DNA of 64,000 nt from Bradyrhizobium sp. JYMT SZCCT0180 (GTDB taxonomy: Bacteria > Pseudomonadota > Alphaproteobacteria > Rhizobiales > Xanthobacteraceae). Below the pieces are notes generated by a model, which was not told where the DNA came from, did not search any database, and was given only the letters and a program-made list of their open reading frames with translations. The stretch's first letter is position 1, and each line of letters starts with the position of its first letter. Location of the stretch: positions 1 to 64,000 of the forward strand of contig NZ_JAFCLZ010000021.1 of NCBI RefSeq assembly GCF_018130165.1, in the 5' to 3' direction. The position numbers and the translations under genes were made by a program. Below are positions 17,090-24,932 of this stretch, piece by piece.

Positions 17090-17136
17090 GGTCAAAGAAA
17101 GACGTGGATGCCCGCGACAAGCGCGGGCATGACGTG
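17090..17136. repeat. Partial dispersed repeat, family H copy 2
   Basis: CAAAGAAAGACGTGGATGCC followed by CGCGACAAGCGCGGGCATGACG matches the right half of the element at 45955-46044. It lies in the divergent dciA-mutY gap. Confidence 0.65.
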
Positions 17137-17169
17137 GAGAGATTTGCACCCAGCCACTAGAGTGCTCGC

Positions 17170-18282
17170 ATGAGTTCCCTGGCAGCCACCAAGACAAAAC
17201 GACGAGACCCGCCCAAGGCGACTCCCGGCCGTCCCGCGCTGCTGCTTGATTGGTACGATCGCCATCGCCGCGTGCTGCCGTGGCGGCCGCCGGCGGGGGA
17301 GCGCGCGGACCCCTACCGGGTCTGGCTGTCCGAAATCATGCTGCAGCAGACCGGCGTCAAAACGGTCGGGCCGTATTTCCTGAAGTTTGTGACGCGCTGG
17401 CCCGATGTCGCGGCCTTGGGCCGGGCCTCGCTCGATGACGTGCTGCGGATGTGGGCAGGGCTCGGTTACTATTCGCGGGCGCGCAATCTTCACGCCTGCG
17501 CGGTGGCGGTGTTGCGCGACCATGGCGGGGTGTTTCCGGATACCGAGGAAGGTCTGCGCGCGCTGCCGGGGATCGGGCCGTACACGGCAGCGGCGATCTC
17601 GGCGATTGCGTTCGACCGGCGCACTATGCCGGTCGACGGCAATATCGAGCGCGTGGTGTCGCGGCTGTTTGCGGTCGAGGAACCGTTGCCGCAGGCCAAA
17701 CCGCTGATCCAGCAATTGGCGGCGACCTTGTTGGGACCCGGCGACGAAAAGTCTCGCGCCGGCGATAGCGCGCAGGCGCTGATGGATCTTGGCTCCTCGA
17801 TCTGCACGCCGAAGAAGCCGGCTTGCGTGCTGTGTCCTCTGAATGATGATTGCCTCACACTTACGCGCGGCGACCAGGAGACCTTTCCACGCAAGGCGCC
17901 GAAGAAGTCCGGTACGCTGCGCCGCGGCGCGGCCTTCATCGTCACGCGCGGCGATGAATTGCTGGTTCGCACCCGCGCAGAAAAAGGCCTGCTCGGCGGC
18001 ATGACCGAAGTGCCGGGCTCGGACTGGCTCGCCGGCCACGACGACAAGGCGGCGTTGCAGCAGGCGCCTGCCCTCACGGGCATCGCCAAATGGCATCGCA
18101 AGGCGGGCGTGGTGACGCATGTCTTCACGCATTTTCCGCTCGAGCTGGTGATCTACACGGCGAAGGTGGCCGCACGGACGCGCCCGCCCGAGGGAATGCG
18201 CTGGGTGCCGATCGCGACGCTCGCGGGTGAAGCCTTGCCCAATGTTATGCGCAAGGCGATCGCGCATGGGCTGGATATTTAG
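17170..18282 (+). CDS. mutY: A/G-specific adenine glycosylase
   Basis: This 370-residue base-excision enzyme removes adenine mispaired with 8-oxoguanine. Visible features are catalytic Glu55 in LSEIMLQQT, the helix-hairpin-helix LPGIGPYTA at 132-140, catalytic Asp156 in PVDGNIERVV and the [4Fe-4S] cysteines Cys212, 219, 222 and 228. A C-terminal NUDIX-like 8-oxoG recognition domain spans about 245-365. The length is normal. It is divergent from dciA. An inverted-repeat hairpin lies 15 bases after the stop. Confidence 0.95.
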   Translation: MSSLAATKTKRRDPPKATPGRPALLLDWYDRHRRVLPWRPPAGERADPYRVWLSEIMLQQTGVKTVGPYFLKFVTRWPDVAALGRASLDDVLRMWAGLGYYSRARNLHACAVAVLRDHGGVFPDTEEGLRALPGIGPYTAAAISAIAFDRRTMPVDGNIERVVSRLFAVEEPLPQAKPLIQQLAATLLGPGDEKSRAGDSAQALMDLGSSICTPKKPACVLCPLNDDCLTLTRGDQETFPRKAPKKSGTLRRGAAFIVTRGDELLVRTRAEKGLLGGMTEVPGSDWLAGHDDKAALQQAPALTGIAKWHRKAGVVTHVFTHFPLELVIYTAKVAARTRPPEGMRWVPIATLAGEALPNVMRKAIAHGLDI

Positions 18283-18296
18283 GAGATTGTCTTTGT

Positions 18297-18320
18297 CTGC
18301 TGACACCATGCTGTCAGCAG
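18297..18320. other. Perfect hairpin after mutY
   Basis: CTGCTGACA (18297-18305), a loop of six bases, then TGTCAGCAG (18312-18320). No T-run follows, so it is a weak terminator at best. It lies 34 bases before the thioesterase start and could be an operator. Confidence 0.55.
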
Positions 18321-18354
18321 GCCTCCGCTACAACGCTGCGATCAGGAGGATTTC

Positions 18355-18777
18355 ATGATCGCAACCGCGCTCGACCGTCTTACGCCCCCGCCATCCTCAA
18401 AGCTGCTCGGCTGGCACCTGCTTGATGCGCGCCCCAACGAGGGCTGGATCCGGATCGGCTTCGACGGCCGCAAGGATTTCTGCAACCCGGCCGGCTTCGT
18501 TCAGGGCGGCATTCTTTCTGCGATGCTCGACGACACCATGGGGCCGGCGGTGTTCGCGATGACCGACGGAAAACTTTACACCGCGACCATCACCATGACG
18601 GTGAATTTTCTAACCCCGGCCAAGCCGGGCAAGATTGTTGGTGAAGCCAACGTCACGCAGCTCGGCAGGACCATCGCCTTTGTCGAGGGCAGGCTGATGT
18701 CTGAAGACGGCGCCGTCTTGGCAACGGCCACCACCAGCGCGCGGCTGGTCGAGACTTCGAAGCTATCAGGTCGTTAG
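18355..18777 (+). CDS. PaaI family hotdog thioesterase
   Basis: This 140-residue single hotdog-fold protein hydrolyses acyl- or phenylacyl-CoA thioesters in related enzymes. The PaaI-type active-site region is FCNPAGFVQGGILSAMLDDT, with GGILSAMLDD matching the HGG-like loop and an aspartate that activates water. TITMTVNFLTPAKPGKIVGEA is the conserved strand pair. The ATG follows AGGAGG. Its stop overlaps the stop of the convergent monooxygenase gene by four bases. Substrate unknown. Confidence 0.88.
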   Translation: MIATALDRLTPPPSSKLLGWHLLDARPNEGWIRIGFDGRKDFCNPAGFVQGGILSAMLDDTMGPAVFAMTDGKLYTATITMTVNFLTPAKPGKIVGEANVTQLGRTIAFVEGRLMSEDGAVLATATTSARLVETSKLSGR

Positions 18778-20039
18778 CGCCCGAGCTGCACGATCGGCGG
18801 CTTGGCGTTGAGGCCTTCGACCTGAAAACCGGCGACGCGCTTGTAATTGGCGGCGATGTCTTCCAGCTCTTGCAGCGACAGCACGTCGGTGACGACCTCA
18901 TAGCCGTCGGGCGCACGTTCCTCGACCATCTGCATCACCTGTTCCGGCCCGTTGCGCCGGTTCAGCATGACAAGATCAGTGGTCGCGGGCCGGCGCTCGG
19001 CCTCGTAGGCTGCGAGCGCGGCGTTGGTCGGGCCGTGCGCCAGGATTTCGCGGGTGATCACGCGGGCATCCAAAATCGCCTGCGAGGCGCCGTTGGAGCC
19101 GATCGGGTACATCGGATGCGCGGCGTCGCCCATCAATGTGACGCGGCCGAAGGTCCATTGCGGGATCGGATCGCGGTCGACCAGCGGATACTCATACGCA
19201 TGCGGGCAATTGCGGATCAGGCCGGGCACGTCGAGCCAGTCGAACTTCCAGTCCTTGAACCAGGGCAGGAATTCGTTGAGGTCAGCGGTTCGGTTATAGT
19301 CCTCTCGGCGCCACTGATAGGTCGGCGGCATGTGCCGCTCGGCCACCCAGTTGATGTTGAACTTGCCTGAGGCGTCCGGCGCCTTCGAAATCGGATAGCA
19401 GACGAATTTCAGGATCTCGTGACCGGCCATGATCATGGTGCGGCCGGACAGGAATGCGTCCGAGGTCGTGATGCCGCGCCACAGGATGCGGCCGTTCCAG
19501 ATCGGCGGGCCTTCCTGCGGATAAAGTCTTTCGCGGATCGCCGAATGAATGCCGTCGGCCGCGATCAGCAATACGCCGTCATGGTGGCCGGCAGCTTTTC
19601 CGGTTGCCTTGTCGATGAATTCGGCGCGGACGCCATCGGCGCTTTCCGTCCAGCCGGTGAGATGGTGGCTGGTGAGGATGTTCTCTTTTCCGAGCCGTTC
19701 GGTGGCCGCATCGAGCAGGATCTGCTGCAGCGTGCCGCGGTGGATCGAGAATTGCGGCCATTTGTAGCCGGCTTCGACGCCGCGCGGCTCGCTCCAGATC
19801 GGTTTGCCGTGCTTGGAAAAATACGCCAGTTCCTTGGTGCGGACGGCGGCTGCATCGAGCCGGTCGTGCAGGCCGAGCTCGATCAGCTCGCGCACCGCAT
19901 GCGGCAGCACGTTGATACCGACGCCGAGCGGCCGCAACTCCGGCACGCTTTCAAATACGCGTGCGGGAACGCCGATCTGGTGCAGGCTGAGCGCCAGCGT
20001 CAGTCCGCCAATGCCACCGCCGGCGATGAGTACGGTCAT
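18774..20039 (-). CDS. FAD-dependent aromatic monooxygenase-like oxidoreductase
   Basis: This 421-residue class A flavoprotein monooxygenase is of the UbiH/salicylate-hydroxylase type. The FAD-binding GGGIGGLTLAL is near residues 7-17, the DG motif is LIAADGIHSAIRERLYP and the GD motif is LMGDAAHPMYPIGSNGA. Related enzymes hydroxylate aromatic rings using NAD(P)H and O2. I chose ATG 20039, because the longer ORF has no conserved text upstream of the Rossmann motif. It lies 90 bases downstream of an NTF2-like gene on the same strand, and the divergent XRE/MmyB gene beyond that is a plausible regulator of both. Confidence 0.87.
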   Translation of the reverse strand: MTVLIAGGGIGGLTLALSLHQIGVPARVFESVPELRPLGVGINVLPHAVRELIELGLHDRLDAAAVRTKELAYFSKHGKPIWSEPRGVEAGYKWPQFSIHRGTLQQILLDAATERLGKENILTSHHLTGWTESADGVRAEFIDKATGKAAGHHDGVLLIAADGIHSAIRERLYPQEGPPIWNGRILWRGITTSDAFLSGRTMIMAGHEILKFVCYPISKAPDASGKFNINWVAERHMPPTYQWRREDYNRTADLNEFLPWFKDWKFDWLDVPGLIRNCPHAYEYPLVDRDPIPQWTFGRVTLMGDAAHPMYPIGSNGASQAILDARVITREILAHGPTNAALAAYEAERRPATTDLVMLNRRNGPEQVMQMVEERAPDGYEVVTDVLSLQELEDIAANYKRVAGFQVEGLNAKPPIVQLGR

Positions 20040-20129
20040 GTCTACGCCCCTGTCATACAGGGGCGTCATGACATGAGGGGCGGCAGGGGGCAACTGCGAA
20101 AACCTGGCCGTTATCCCGTTCCCAACGCT

Positions 20130-20504
20130 TCACGCCAGCGCGGGCGGAGCGCCGAAGAAGCCGATGATCCTGACCAGCCGGCCGTCGGGGCCGACCTCGC
20201 CAAAATCGATCGAGACATCGCCGCAGCTGCCGTCCGCGCGCACCAGGCGCCAGAGGAAGCGGACCACGCTATGGTGCGCGTCGATGCCGCTCATGAACTC
20301 CAGCCGCGCGCCCGGCCGCGACGCCTGCATTGCGGCGATGTGGCGGGCGAGTTCGTCCCGTCCCGTCAGCGAGACCCTGGGATCGAGATAGACGCCGCCA
20401 TCGCTCCAGCATCGCTCAAGCAGCGCCTGCCGGGCCGCAGCATCCGGCTCATTCCACGCCGCCATGTACTGGGTGACGACTTCCTTGATCGCGTTATCGT
20501 CCAT
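20130..20504 (-). CDS. NTF2-like (SnoaL-type) protein
   Basis: This 124-residue cone-fold protein begins DDNAIKEVVTQYMAAWNEPD, a standard nuclear-transport-factor-2-like opening. YLDPRVSLTGRDELARHIAAM follows, and the C-terminal strand IDFGEVGPDGRLVRIIGFFG. Members are isomerases, hydrolases or ligand-binding scaffolds. I chose ATG 20504, preceded by GGAGAGCACT, over the longer reading. It is co-directional with the monooxygenase downstream and divergent from the XRE regulator. Confidence 0.83.
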   Translation of the reverse strand: MDDNAIKEVVTQYMAAWNEPDAAARQALLERCWSDGGVYLDPRVSLTGRDELARHIAAMQASRPGARLEFMSGIDAHHSVVRFLWRLVRADGSCGDVSIDFGEVGPDGRLVRIIGFFGAPPALA

Positions 20505-20560
20505 GAGTGCTCTCCGGCTGACCTGCGTGCGAGCTTTGCAGGGAGCTATAGGCTTGTCAC

Positions 20561-20575
20561 TTACATCGGAGGTAA
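20561..20575. promoter_or_regulatory. Candidate operator between NTF2-like and XRE genes
   Basis: TTAC-N7-GTAA dyad (TTACATCGGAGGTAA) in the middle of the 106-bp divergent gap. Its symmetry and position suit an autoregulated XRE/MmyB protein. Confidence 0.45.
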
Positions 20576-20610
20576 TTGCCGTTCTGACGTGATGGTCTAG
20601 ATTGCGTCGC

Positions 20611-21435
20611 ATGAGCGCGCCTACACCAAATTCCCACGATGTCGCGGCCAGCCAGTTCAGCAGCCTGCTGAAACATTGGCGAGGCGTACGCCGCCTCACC
20701 CAGATCGAGCTGGCCGTCGATGCCAACGTGTCGGCACGGCATGTCTGCTTCCTGGAAACCGGCCGGTCGCAGCCGAGCCGCGAGATGGTGCAACTGCTCG
20801 GCAGCGCGCTCGATCTGCCGCTCGAGGAGCGCAATGCCTTGCACGTCGCGGCGGGCTTCGTGCCGCCCTATGGCGACAAGGGGCTGGCGGCGGACAATCT
20901 GCAGCCGGTGCAGCAGGCGCTGGATTTCATGCTGCGGCAGCAGGAGCCGTATCCGGGGATCGTGGTCGATGGGCACTGGGACGTTCGGATGCGCAACCAG
21001 GGGTCCGCGCGCCTGCTCAAGACCTTTCGCGATTCATACCGGATGGAAGCCGGCGTTGCCGACAACGCCATGCACGTCGTTTTCCATCCAAAAGGCCTGC
21101 GGCAGTTCATCGTGAACTGGGAAGACTTCGCCGGCCAGATGATCCAGATACTGCACCGCGACGTCGCGCAGGGCAGCCGTGCGGCCGCGCGCCTGTTCGA
21201 CGAGATCATGGCCTATCCCGAGCTGCCGGCCGAATGGCGGCTTCCGCGCCTTTCGCACGCCGCCTCGCCCGTGATGATCATGCAGCTCGCCAAAGGCGAC
21301 TTCCGGCTCGCGTTCTTTTCCACCTTCACGACGCTCGCAATGCCGACGGACGCGGCGCTGCAACAGATCAAGATCGAATGCTTTTTCCCGGCTGACGATG
21401 CCACCGCAGAGATGGCGCGCACGATGGCGCTCTGA
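20611..21435 (+). CDS. XRE family transcriptional regulator with MmyB-type ligand domain
   Basis: This regulator of about 274 residues has an N-terminal helix-turn-helix, RLTQIELAVDANVSARHVCFLETGRSQPS in two pieces near 25-53. LLGSALDLPLEERNALHVAAG follows, then a C-terminal MmyB-like fatty-acid-binding region (YPGIVVDGHWDVRMRNQGSA onward). I chose ATG 20611; TTG 20602 is upstream. Such regulators usually control a divergent oxidoreductase operon, here the NTF2-like and monooxygenase genes. An NTF2-like gene follows closely on the same strand. Confidence 0.85.
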   Translation: MSAPTPNSHDVAASQFSSLLKHWRGVRRLTQIELAVDANVSARHVCFLETGRSQPSREMVQLLGSALDLPLEERNALHVAAGFVPPYGDKGLAADNLQPVQQALDFMLRQQEPYPGIVVDGHWDVRMRNQGSARLLKTFRDSYRMEAGVADNAMHVVFHPKGLRQFIVNWEDFAGQMIQILHRDVAQGSRAAARLFDEIMAYPELPAEWRLPRLSHAASPVMIMQLAKGDFRLAFFSTFTTLAMPTDAALQQIKIECFFPADDATAEMARTMAL

Positions 21436-21455
21436 CAAAAGCAGAGGAGATGACG

Positions 21456-21929
21456 ATGCAACTCGCGACACGTAAGGATCAATCCGCCGAGACGATGGAC
21501 GAATTGCGCGCGCTGAACGCCCGCTTCATCCATAATTTCATCACCAACGACGTGGCCTCGCACGACGCCATCCTGCACCCCGCCTTCATCAGCATCTGGC
21601 CGACCGGACAGCGCTGGGATCGCGCGACCTATCTGAAATACTGGGCGACCGCCTTCGATCCGAAACTGATCCCGTACTGGGACGTCCGCGACGAACTCAT
21701 CACCGTCATCGGCGACGTCGCGTTGGTGCGCTCCACCAACAAGGCGATCCGCCGCCGCGACGGCAAGGATGTCACCGGGATGACAATGTACACGGATACC
21801 TACCTGTTCGAGAGCGGGGCGTGGAAGTGCATTCAGGCCCAGATCCAGGCGGTGGCGCCGGAGTTCTATCCCGCCGACGACACCATCGTCAGCGTCTACA
21901 TCGGCAAGTTGCAGCCCCGCGCGGCGTGA
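21456..21929 (+). CDS. NTF2-like / DUF4440-type protein
   Basis: This protein of about 157 residues is from the NTF2-like superfamily. It has TMDELRALNARFIHNFITND near the start, then HDAILHPAFISIWPTGQRWD, and a strand-rich C-terminus ending TIVSVYIGKLQPRAA. A strong AGAGGAG lies six bases before ATG 21456, so that start is preferred over ATG 21450. It is probably co-transcribed with the XRE regulator 20 bases upstream. The catalytic role is unknown; such proteins often act on small polar or cyclic substrates. Confidence 0.8.
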   Translation: MQLATRKDQSAETMDELRALNARFIHNFITNDVASHDAILHPAFISIWPTGQRWDRATYLKYWATAFDPKLIPYWDVRDELITVIGDVALVRSTNKAIRRRDGKDVTGMTMYTDTYLFESGAWKCIQAQIQAVAPEFYPADDTIVSVYIGKLQPRAA

Positions 21930-22007
21930 GTGCCACTTCAGGGTTCGCCTGGGATAGACGGCACAGCAATGCGCCGCTAACCTGAGGCATCACCCGTGAG
22001 GACCAAC

Positions 22008-22628
22008 ATGCTCAAGCTCTATTTTGCCCCCGGCACCTGCGCGCTCGCCACCCACATCGCGCTGGCGGAAGCCGGCGCCGACTACACCGCCGAGCGGATC
22101 GACTTCAAGACCAACCAGCAGCAAAGTCCGGAATATTTGGCGATCAATCCGAAAGGCCGCGTGCCAGCGCTGGTCACCGATCGCGGCGTCCTGACCGAGA
22201 ACGTGGCGATGCTGGCCTACATCGCGCAGACCTTTCCGAAAGCAAAACTGGCGCCGCTCGATGATCCCTTTGCGTTCGCGCAGGTGCAGGCCATCAACAG
22301 CTATTTGTCTTCGACGGTACACGTGGCGCATTCCCACAAGGGGCGTGGCTATCGTTGGGCCACGGAAGAATCCTCCTTTGCGGACATGAAGAAGACGCTT
22401 CCGAAAAGCATGGGTGCGGTCTTTGCGCTGCTCGAGCAGAAGATGCTCAAGGGGCCGTGGATGATGGGCGAGACCTACACGATCTGCGACCCCTATCTTT
22501 TCACGCTGACGGGATGGCTGGAAGGCGACGGCGTCGACATCGCGACGCTGCCGAAGGTTGCCGACCATTTCAAGCGCATGAAGGACCGGCCCGCCGTGCA
22601 GAAGGCGCTGGCAGAAGAGAAGGTGTGA
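22008..22628 (+). CDS. Glutathione S-transferase family protein
   Basis: This 206-residue protein has an N-terminal thioredoxin-like domain (LKLYFAPGTCALATHIALAE, then NPKGRVPALVTDRGVLTENVAMLAYIA with the cis-proline and glutathione-binding E-N). An all-helical C-terminal domain ends with MMGETYTICDPYLFTLTGW. The cysteine near residue 10 is typical of beta-class bacterial GSTs. ATG 22008 is preceded by GTGAGGACC. The role is probably detoxification or stress defence. Repeat B1 follows. Confidence 0.9.
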   Translation: MLKLYFAPGTCALATHIALAEAGADYTAERIDFKTNQQQSPEYLAINPKGRVPALVTDRGVLTENVAMLAYIAQTFPKAKLAPLDDPFAFAQVQAINSYLSSTVHVAHSHKGRGYRWATEESSFADMKKTLPKSMGAVFALLEQKMLKGPWMMGETYTICDPYLFTLTGWLEGDGVDIATLPKVADHFKRMKDRPAVQKALAEEKV

Positions 22629-22635
22629 GATCGTC

Positions 22636-22722
22636 GTAGGGTGGGCAAAGCGAAGCGTGCCCACCATCAAGAGCACGGCGGGAATGGTGGGCACGGCGCA
22701 AGGGCGCCTTTGCCCACCCTAC
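22636..22722. repeat. Dispersed inverted repeat, family B copy 1
   Basis: GTAGGGTGGGCAAAGCGAAG at the left and CGCCTTTGCCCACCCTAC at the right, with GTGCCCACCAT and ATGGTGGGCAC inside. This makes a long hairpin between two convergent genes. Confidence 0.92.
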
Positions 22723-22726
22723 AAAG

Positions 22727-23650
22727 TCACACCGCCTTCTTCCGGTCCCGCTCCATCTCGCGGCCGATGCCGAGCATGATGTTGCGCAGCCAGATCGAGC
22801 CGGGATCCACCTGGGCGCGGGTCGGGTAGAACATGAACTGCTCGTCGATTCCGGGATCGAACGGTGGCGCGATGGCTACGAGCGACAATTGCTTCGATAA
22901 TGCGCCGATCAGGCGGTGCGGCACGAAGGCGACGAGGTCGGTTCGCGCGGTGACATGCAGCGCCTCGATATAGCCGGGCACGACCAGCGCGATTTTCCGT
23001 TCGATCCCCTTCGGCCGCAGCCACATGTCGATCAGATCCTCGTTCTGGCCGCGGATCACCACCGCGACATGCCGCGCGGCGAGAAAACCGTCGCGCTTCT
23101 TCAATTTGGCGGCGGCGGGATGGCCGCGCCGCACCGCCAGCGCATCGCTGTCGGTATAGAGAAGCTGGCGGTGGAAGCCGCGGAAGGCGTCGCCGATCGA
23201 GATCACCATATCGAGCGTGCGGGCGAATTCGGCGGTCATGATCGGAGAGCTCCGCCACGGCACCACGTCGATGCGCACGTTCGGCGCAGCCTTTGTGATC
23301 TTCTCCATCAGCGGCGGCATCAAGAGTTCGACGGCGAGGTCCGGCATCATCAGGCGAAAATGCCGTTCGCTGCGCGCGGCGTCGAAATCATCAGATATGA
23401 ACAGGGAGCGCACCTGGTCGAGCGCCTGCGCCAGTGGCCCGCGCAACGCCAGCGCGCGCGGCGTCAGCTCCATGCGGGCGCCGTTGCGCACCAGCAGGGG
23501 ATCGCCGATCAAATCGCGCAGCCGTTGCAGCGCGTGGCTGGTGGCCGGCTGCGACAACCCGATCCGCATCGCCGCCCGGCTGACATTGGCTTCCAGCAGC
23601 AGCGCGTCGAGCGCGACCAGCAGATTGAGGTCAAGCGAATTCAAATTCAT
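22727..23650 (-). CDS. LysR family transcriptional regulator
   Basis: This 307-residue regulator has an N-terminal winged helix: LNSLDLNLLVALDALLLEAN, then SRAAMRIGLSQPATSHALQRL and IGDPLLVRNG. A periplasmic-binding-like effector domain follows (HFRLMMPDLAVELLMPPLM onward). The N-terminus resembles NodD/SyrM-type LysR proteins, which open MNLNSLDLNLL. That likeness alone does not prove a symbiotic role. I chose ATG 23650, since the longer ORF runs through the divergent promoter. The probable target is the divergent NTF2-like gene at 23742, with two dyads in the gap. Confidence 0.9.
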   Translation of the reverse strand: MNLNSLDLNLLVALDALLLEANVSRAAMRIGLSQPATSHALQRLRDLIGDPLLVRNGARMELTPRALALRGPLAQALDQVRSLFISDDFDAARSERHFRLMMPDLAVELLMPPLMEKITKAAPNVRIDVVPWRSSPIMTAEFARTLDMVISIGDAFRGFHRQLLYTDSDALAVRRGHPAAAKLKKRDGFLAARHVAVVIRGQNEDLIDMWLRPKGIERKIALVVPGYIEALHVTARTDLVAFVPHRLIGALSKQLSLVAIAPPFDPGIDEQFMFYPTRAQVDPGSIWLRNIMLGIGREMERDRKKAV

Positions 23651-23688
23651 TGAGTGAATATATATCATATCTTCTATCGATTGGAAGA
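23645..23688. promoter_or_regulatory. Two dyads in LysR divergent promoter
   Basis: ATTCA-N5-TGAAT at 23645-23659 overlaps the LysR start codon. TCTTC-N9-GAAGA at 23670-23688 contains a T-N11-A core, the usual LysR binding form. The gap is AT-rich compared with its flanks. Binding is inferred. Confidence 0.5.
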
Positions 23689-23741
23689 ATGTCGCGCGGC
23701 GCGCGATGATCTGAAACATCAGATCACGGAGAAAACCCGCT

Positions 23742-24176
23742 ATGAGCGCCGCCGAAAACAAGAAGCTGATGGAGAGAATCGTCGCCGACGTTGCCGCCGG
23801 CGACCGCACGTCGTTCGCCGATGCCCTGGCCGATGACGTAACCATGACCGTCACCGGCCAGTACTCCTGGTCGCAGACCTTTCACGGCAAGGAATCCGTG
23901 ATGCGTGACCTCCACGGCTATGTCTCTTCCCTGTTGAAGCATCGCCGCACCGTTCCGTTCCGGTTCATTGCGGACGACGAATGGGTCGTGGTGGAAGCCC
24001 GCGGCGATATGGTGACCCACGCCGGAGAGCGCTACGACAATCATTATTGCCTGCTCTATCGGATCGAGAACGGCAAGATCCGCGAAATTCGGGAGTACCA
24101 GGACTCGACCTTGTGCGAGCGGGTTCTGGGACCGTTTCCCAAAGAAAGCGTGAAGGCGCGGAAACTTGCGGGTTGA
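23742..24176 (+). CDS. NTF2-like / SnoaL-type protein
   Basis: This 144-residue protein has the NTF2 cone-fold pattern: KKLMERIVADVAAGDRTSFA, then ALADDVTMTVTGQYSWSQTF with a following HGKESV, and the terminal strand NHYCLLYRIENGKIREIREY that closes the barrel. The YQDS segment after it often lines the pocket in ketosteroid-isomerase-like members. The ATG follows CACGGAG. It is divergent from the LysR gene, its likely regulator. Substrate unknown. Its end overlaps the next small ORF by 11 bases. Confidence 0.83.
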   Translation: MSAAENKKLMERIVADVAAGDRTSFADALADDVTMTVTGQYSWSQTFHGKESVMRDLHGYVSSLLKHRRTVPFRFIADDEWVVVEARGDMVTHAGERYDNHYCLLYRIENGKIREIREYQDSTLCERVLGPFPKESVKARKLAG

Positions 24177-24405
24177 CGCGTTGAGCAGCGTTTGCGGCGG
24201 CAGCCGGCAACGCCAGCAGGTGCGCAGTCGCCTCAGTTCGACGCGCGCGGTCATCGCGGCTATCATCGCTCTCGTCCGGGTCTGGCGGGAGCGCCGCCGT
24301 TCCCGGCGTCAACTCTCTGTCATGAGCGCGCGCGAACTAGAGGATATCGGACTCTGCCCGCCCGAGATGGGCTGCGAAGTCGGCAAGCCGTTCTGGCGGA
24401 AATAA
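24166..24405 (+). CDS. DUF1127 (YjiS-like) small basic protein
   Basis: This is a 79-residue basic protein. Its C-terminal half carries the DUF1127 pattern: VRVWRERRRSRRQLSVMS, then ARELEDIGLCPPEMGCEVGK. In other alphaproteobacteria, small arginine-rich DUF1127 proteins bind RNA or influence phosphate and carbon metabolism; the role here is unknown. No ATG is available before the domain. The start may be TTG 24166 (GAAGG upstream, overlapping the previous gene) or TTG 24181. RidA follows 15 bases later. Confidence 0.72.
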   Translation: MRVDALSSVCGGSRQRQQVRSRLSSTRAVIAAIIALVRVWRERRRSRRQLSVMSARELEDIGLCPPEMGCEVGKPFWRK

Positions 24406-24420
24406 TAAAGGGAGATCGAT

Positions 24421-24822
24421 ATGAGCAAGGAAATCTTCAGCCCGGCGACGCTGCCGCCGCCGACCGGCTATTCGCACGTCGCCAAGGTCAACAAGGGCAC
24501 GCTGGTCTATGTGGCGGGTCAGGTTTCGGCCGACGCATCCGGCAAGATGGTCGGCGAAGGCAATTTCGAGGCGCAGGTCGAGCAGGTGTTCAAGAACCTC
24601 AAACTCGCGCTGGAAGCGGCCGGCGCCACCATGGCCGACATCGTCAAGCTGAACACCTATCTCGTTGCCGAGGTCAGCCAGGACGACCTGCCGAAAATGC
24701 GGGCGATACGCGACCGCTACCTGAACAAGGAAAAGCCGCCTGCGAGCACGCTCGTGGTCGTCAGCCGCCTGGCGCGGCCGGGCTGGCTGATCGAAATCGA
24801 GGTGGTGGCGGCGATCGACTAA
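24421..24822 (+). CDS. RidA family protein
   Basis: This 133-residue YjgF/YER057c/UK114-fold protein belongs to a family that hydrolyses reactive enamine and imine intermediates. Family text includes LVYVAGQVSADASGKMVGEG, the helix QVEQVFKNLKLALEAAGATM and the strand LARPGWLIEIEVVAAID near the end. The arginine that binds carboxylates in true RidA (RPGW-like context) is present as LARPGWLIEIE. The ATG follows AAAGGGAG. It may share a transcript with DUF1127. Confidence 0.9.
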   Translation: MSKEIFSPATLPPPTGYSHVAKVNKGTLVYVAGQVSADASGKMVGEGNFEAQVEQVFKNLKLALEAAGATMADIVKLNTYLVAEVSQDDLPKMRAIRDRYLNKEKPPASTLVVVSRLARPGWLIEIEVVAAID

Positions 24823-24832
24823 TTGTCAGTTC

Positions 24833-24920
24833 GTAGGGTGGGCAAAGCGCAAGCGTGCCCACCAATCCTTGCTCGATGAAGATGGTGGGCACGGCGCTAA
24901 CGCGCCTTTGCCCACCCTAC
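24833..24920. repeat. Dispersed inverted repeat, family B copy 2
   Basis: GTAGGGTGGGCAAAGCGCAA to GCGCCTTTGCCCACCCTAC, between the convergent ridA-like and GST genes. Confidence 0.92.
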
Positions 24921-24932
24921 GTGCGGGCCGGA

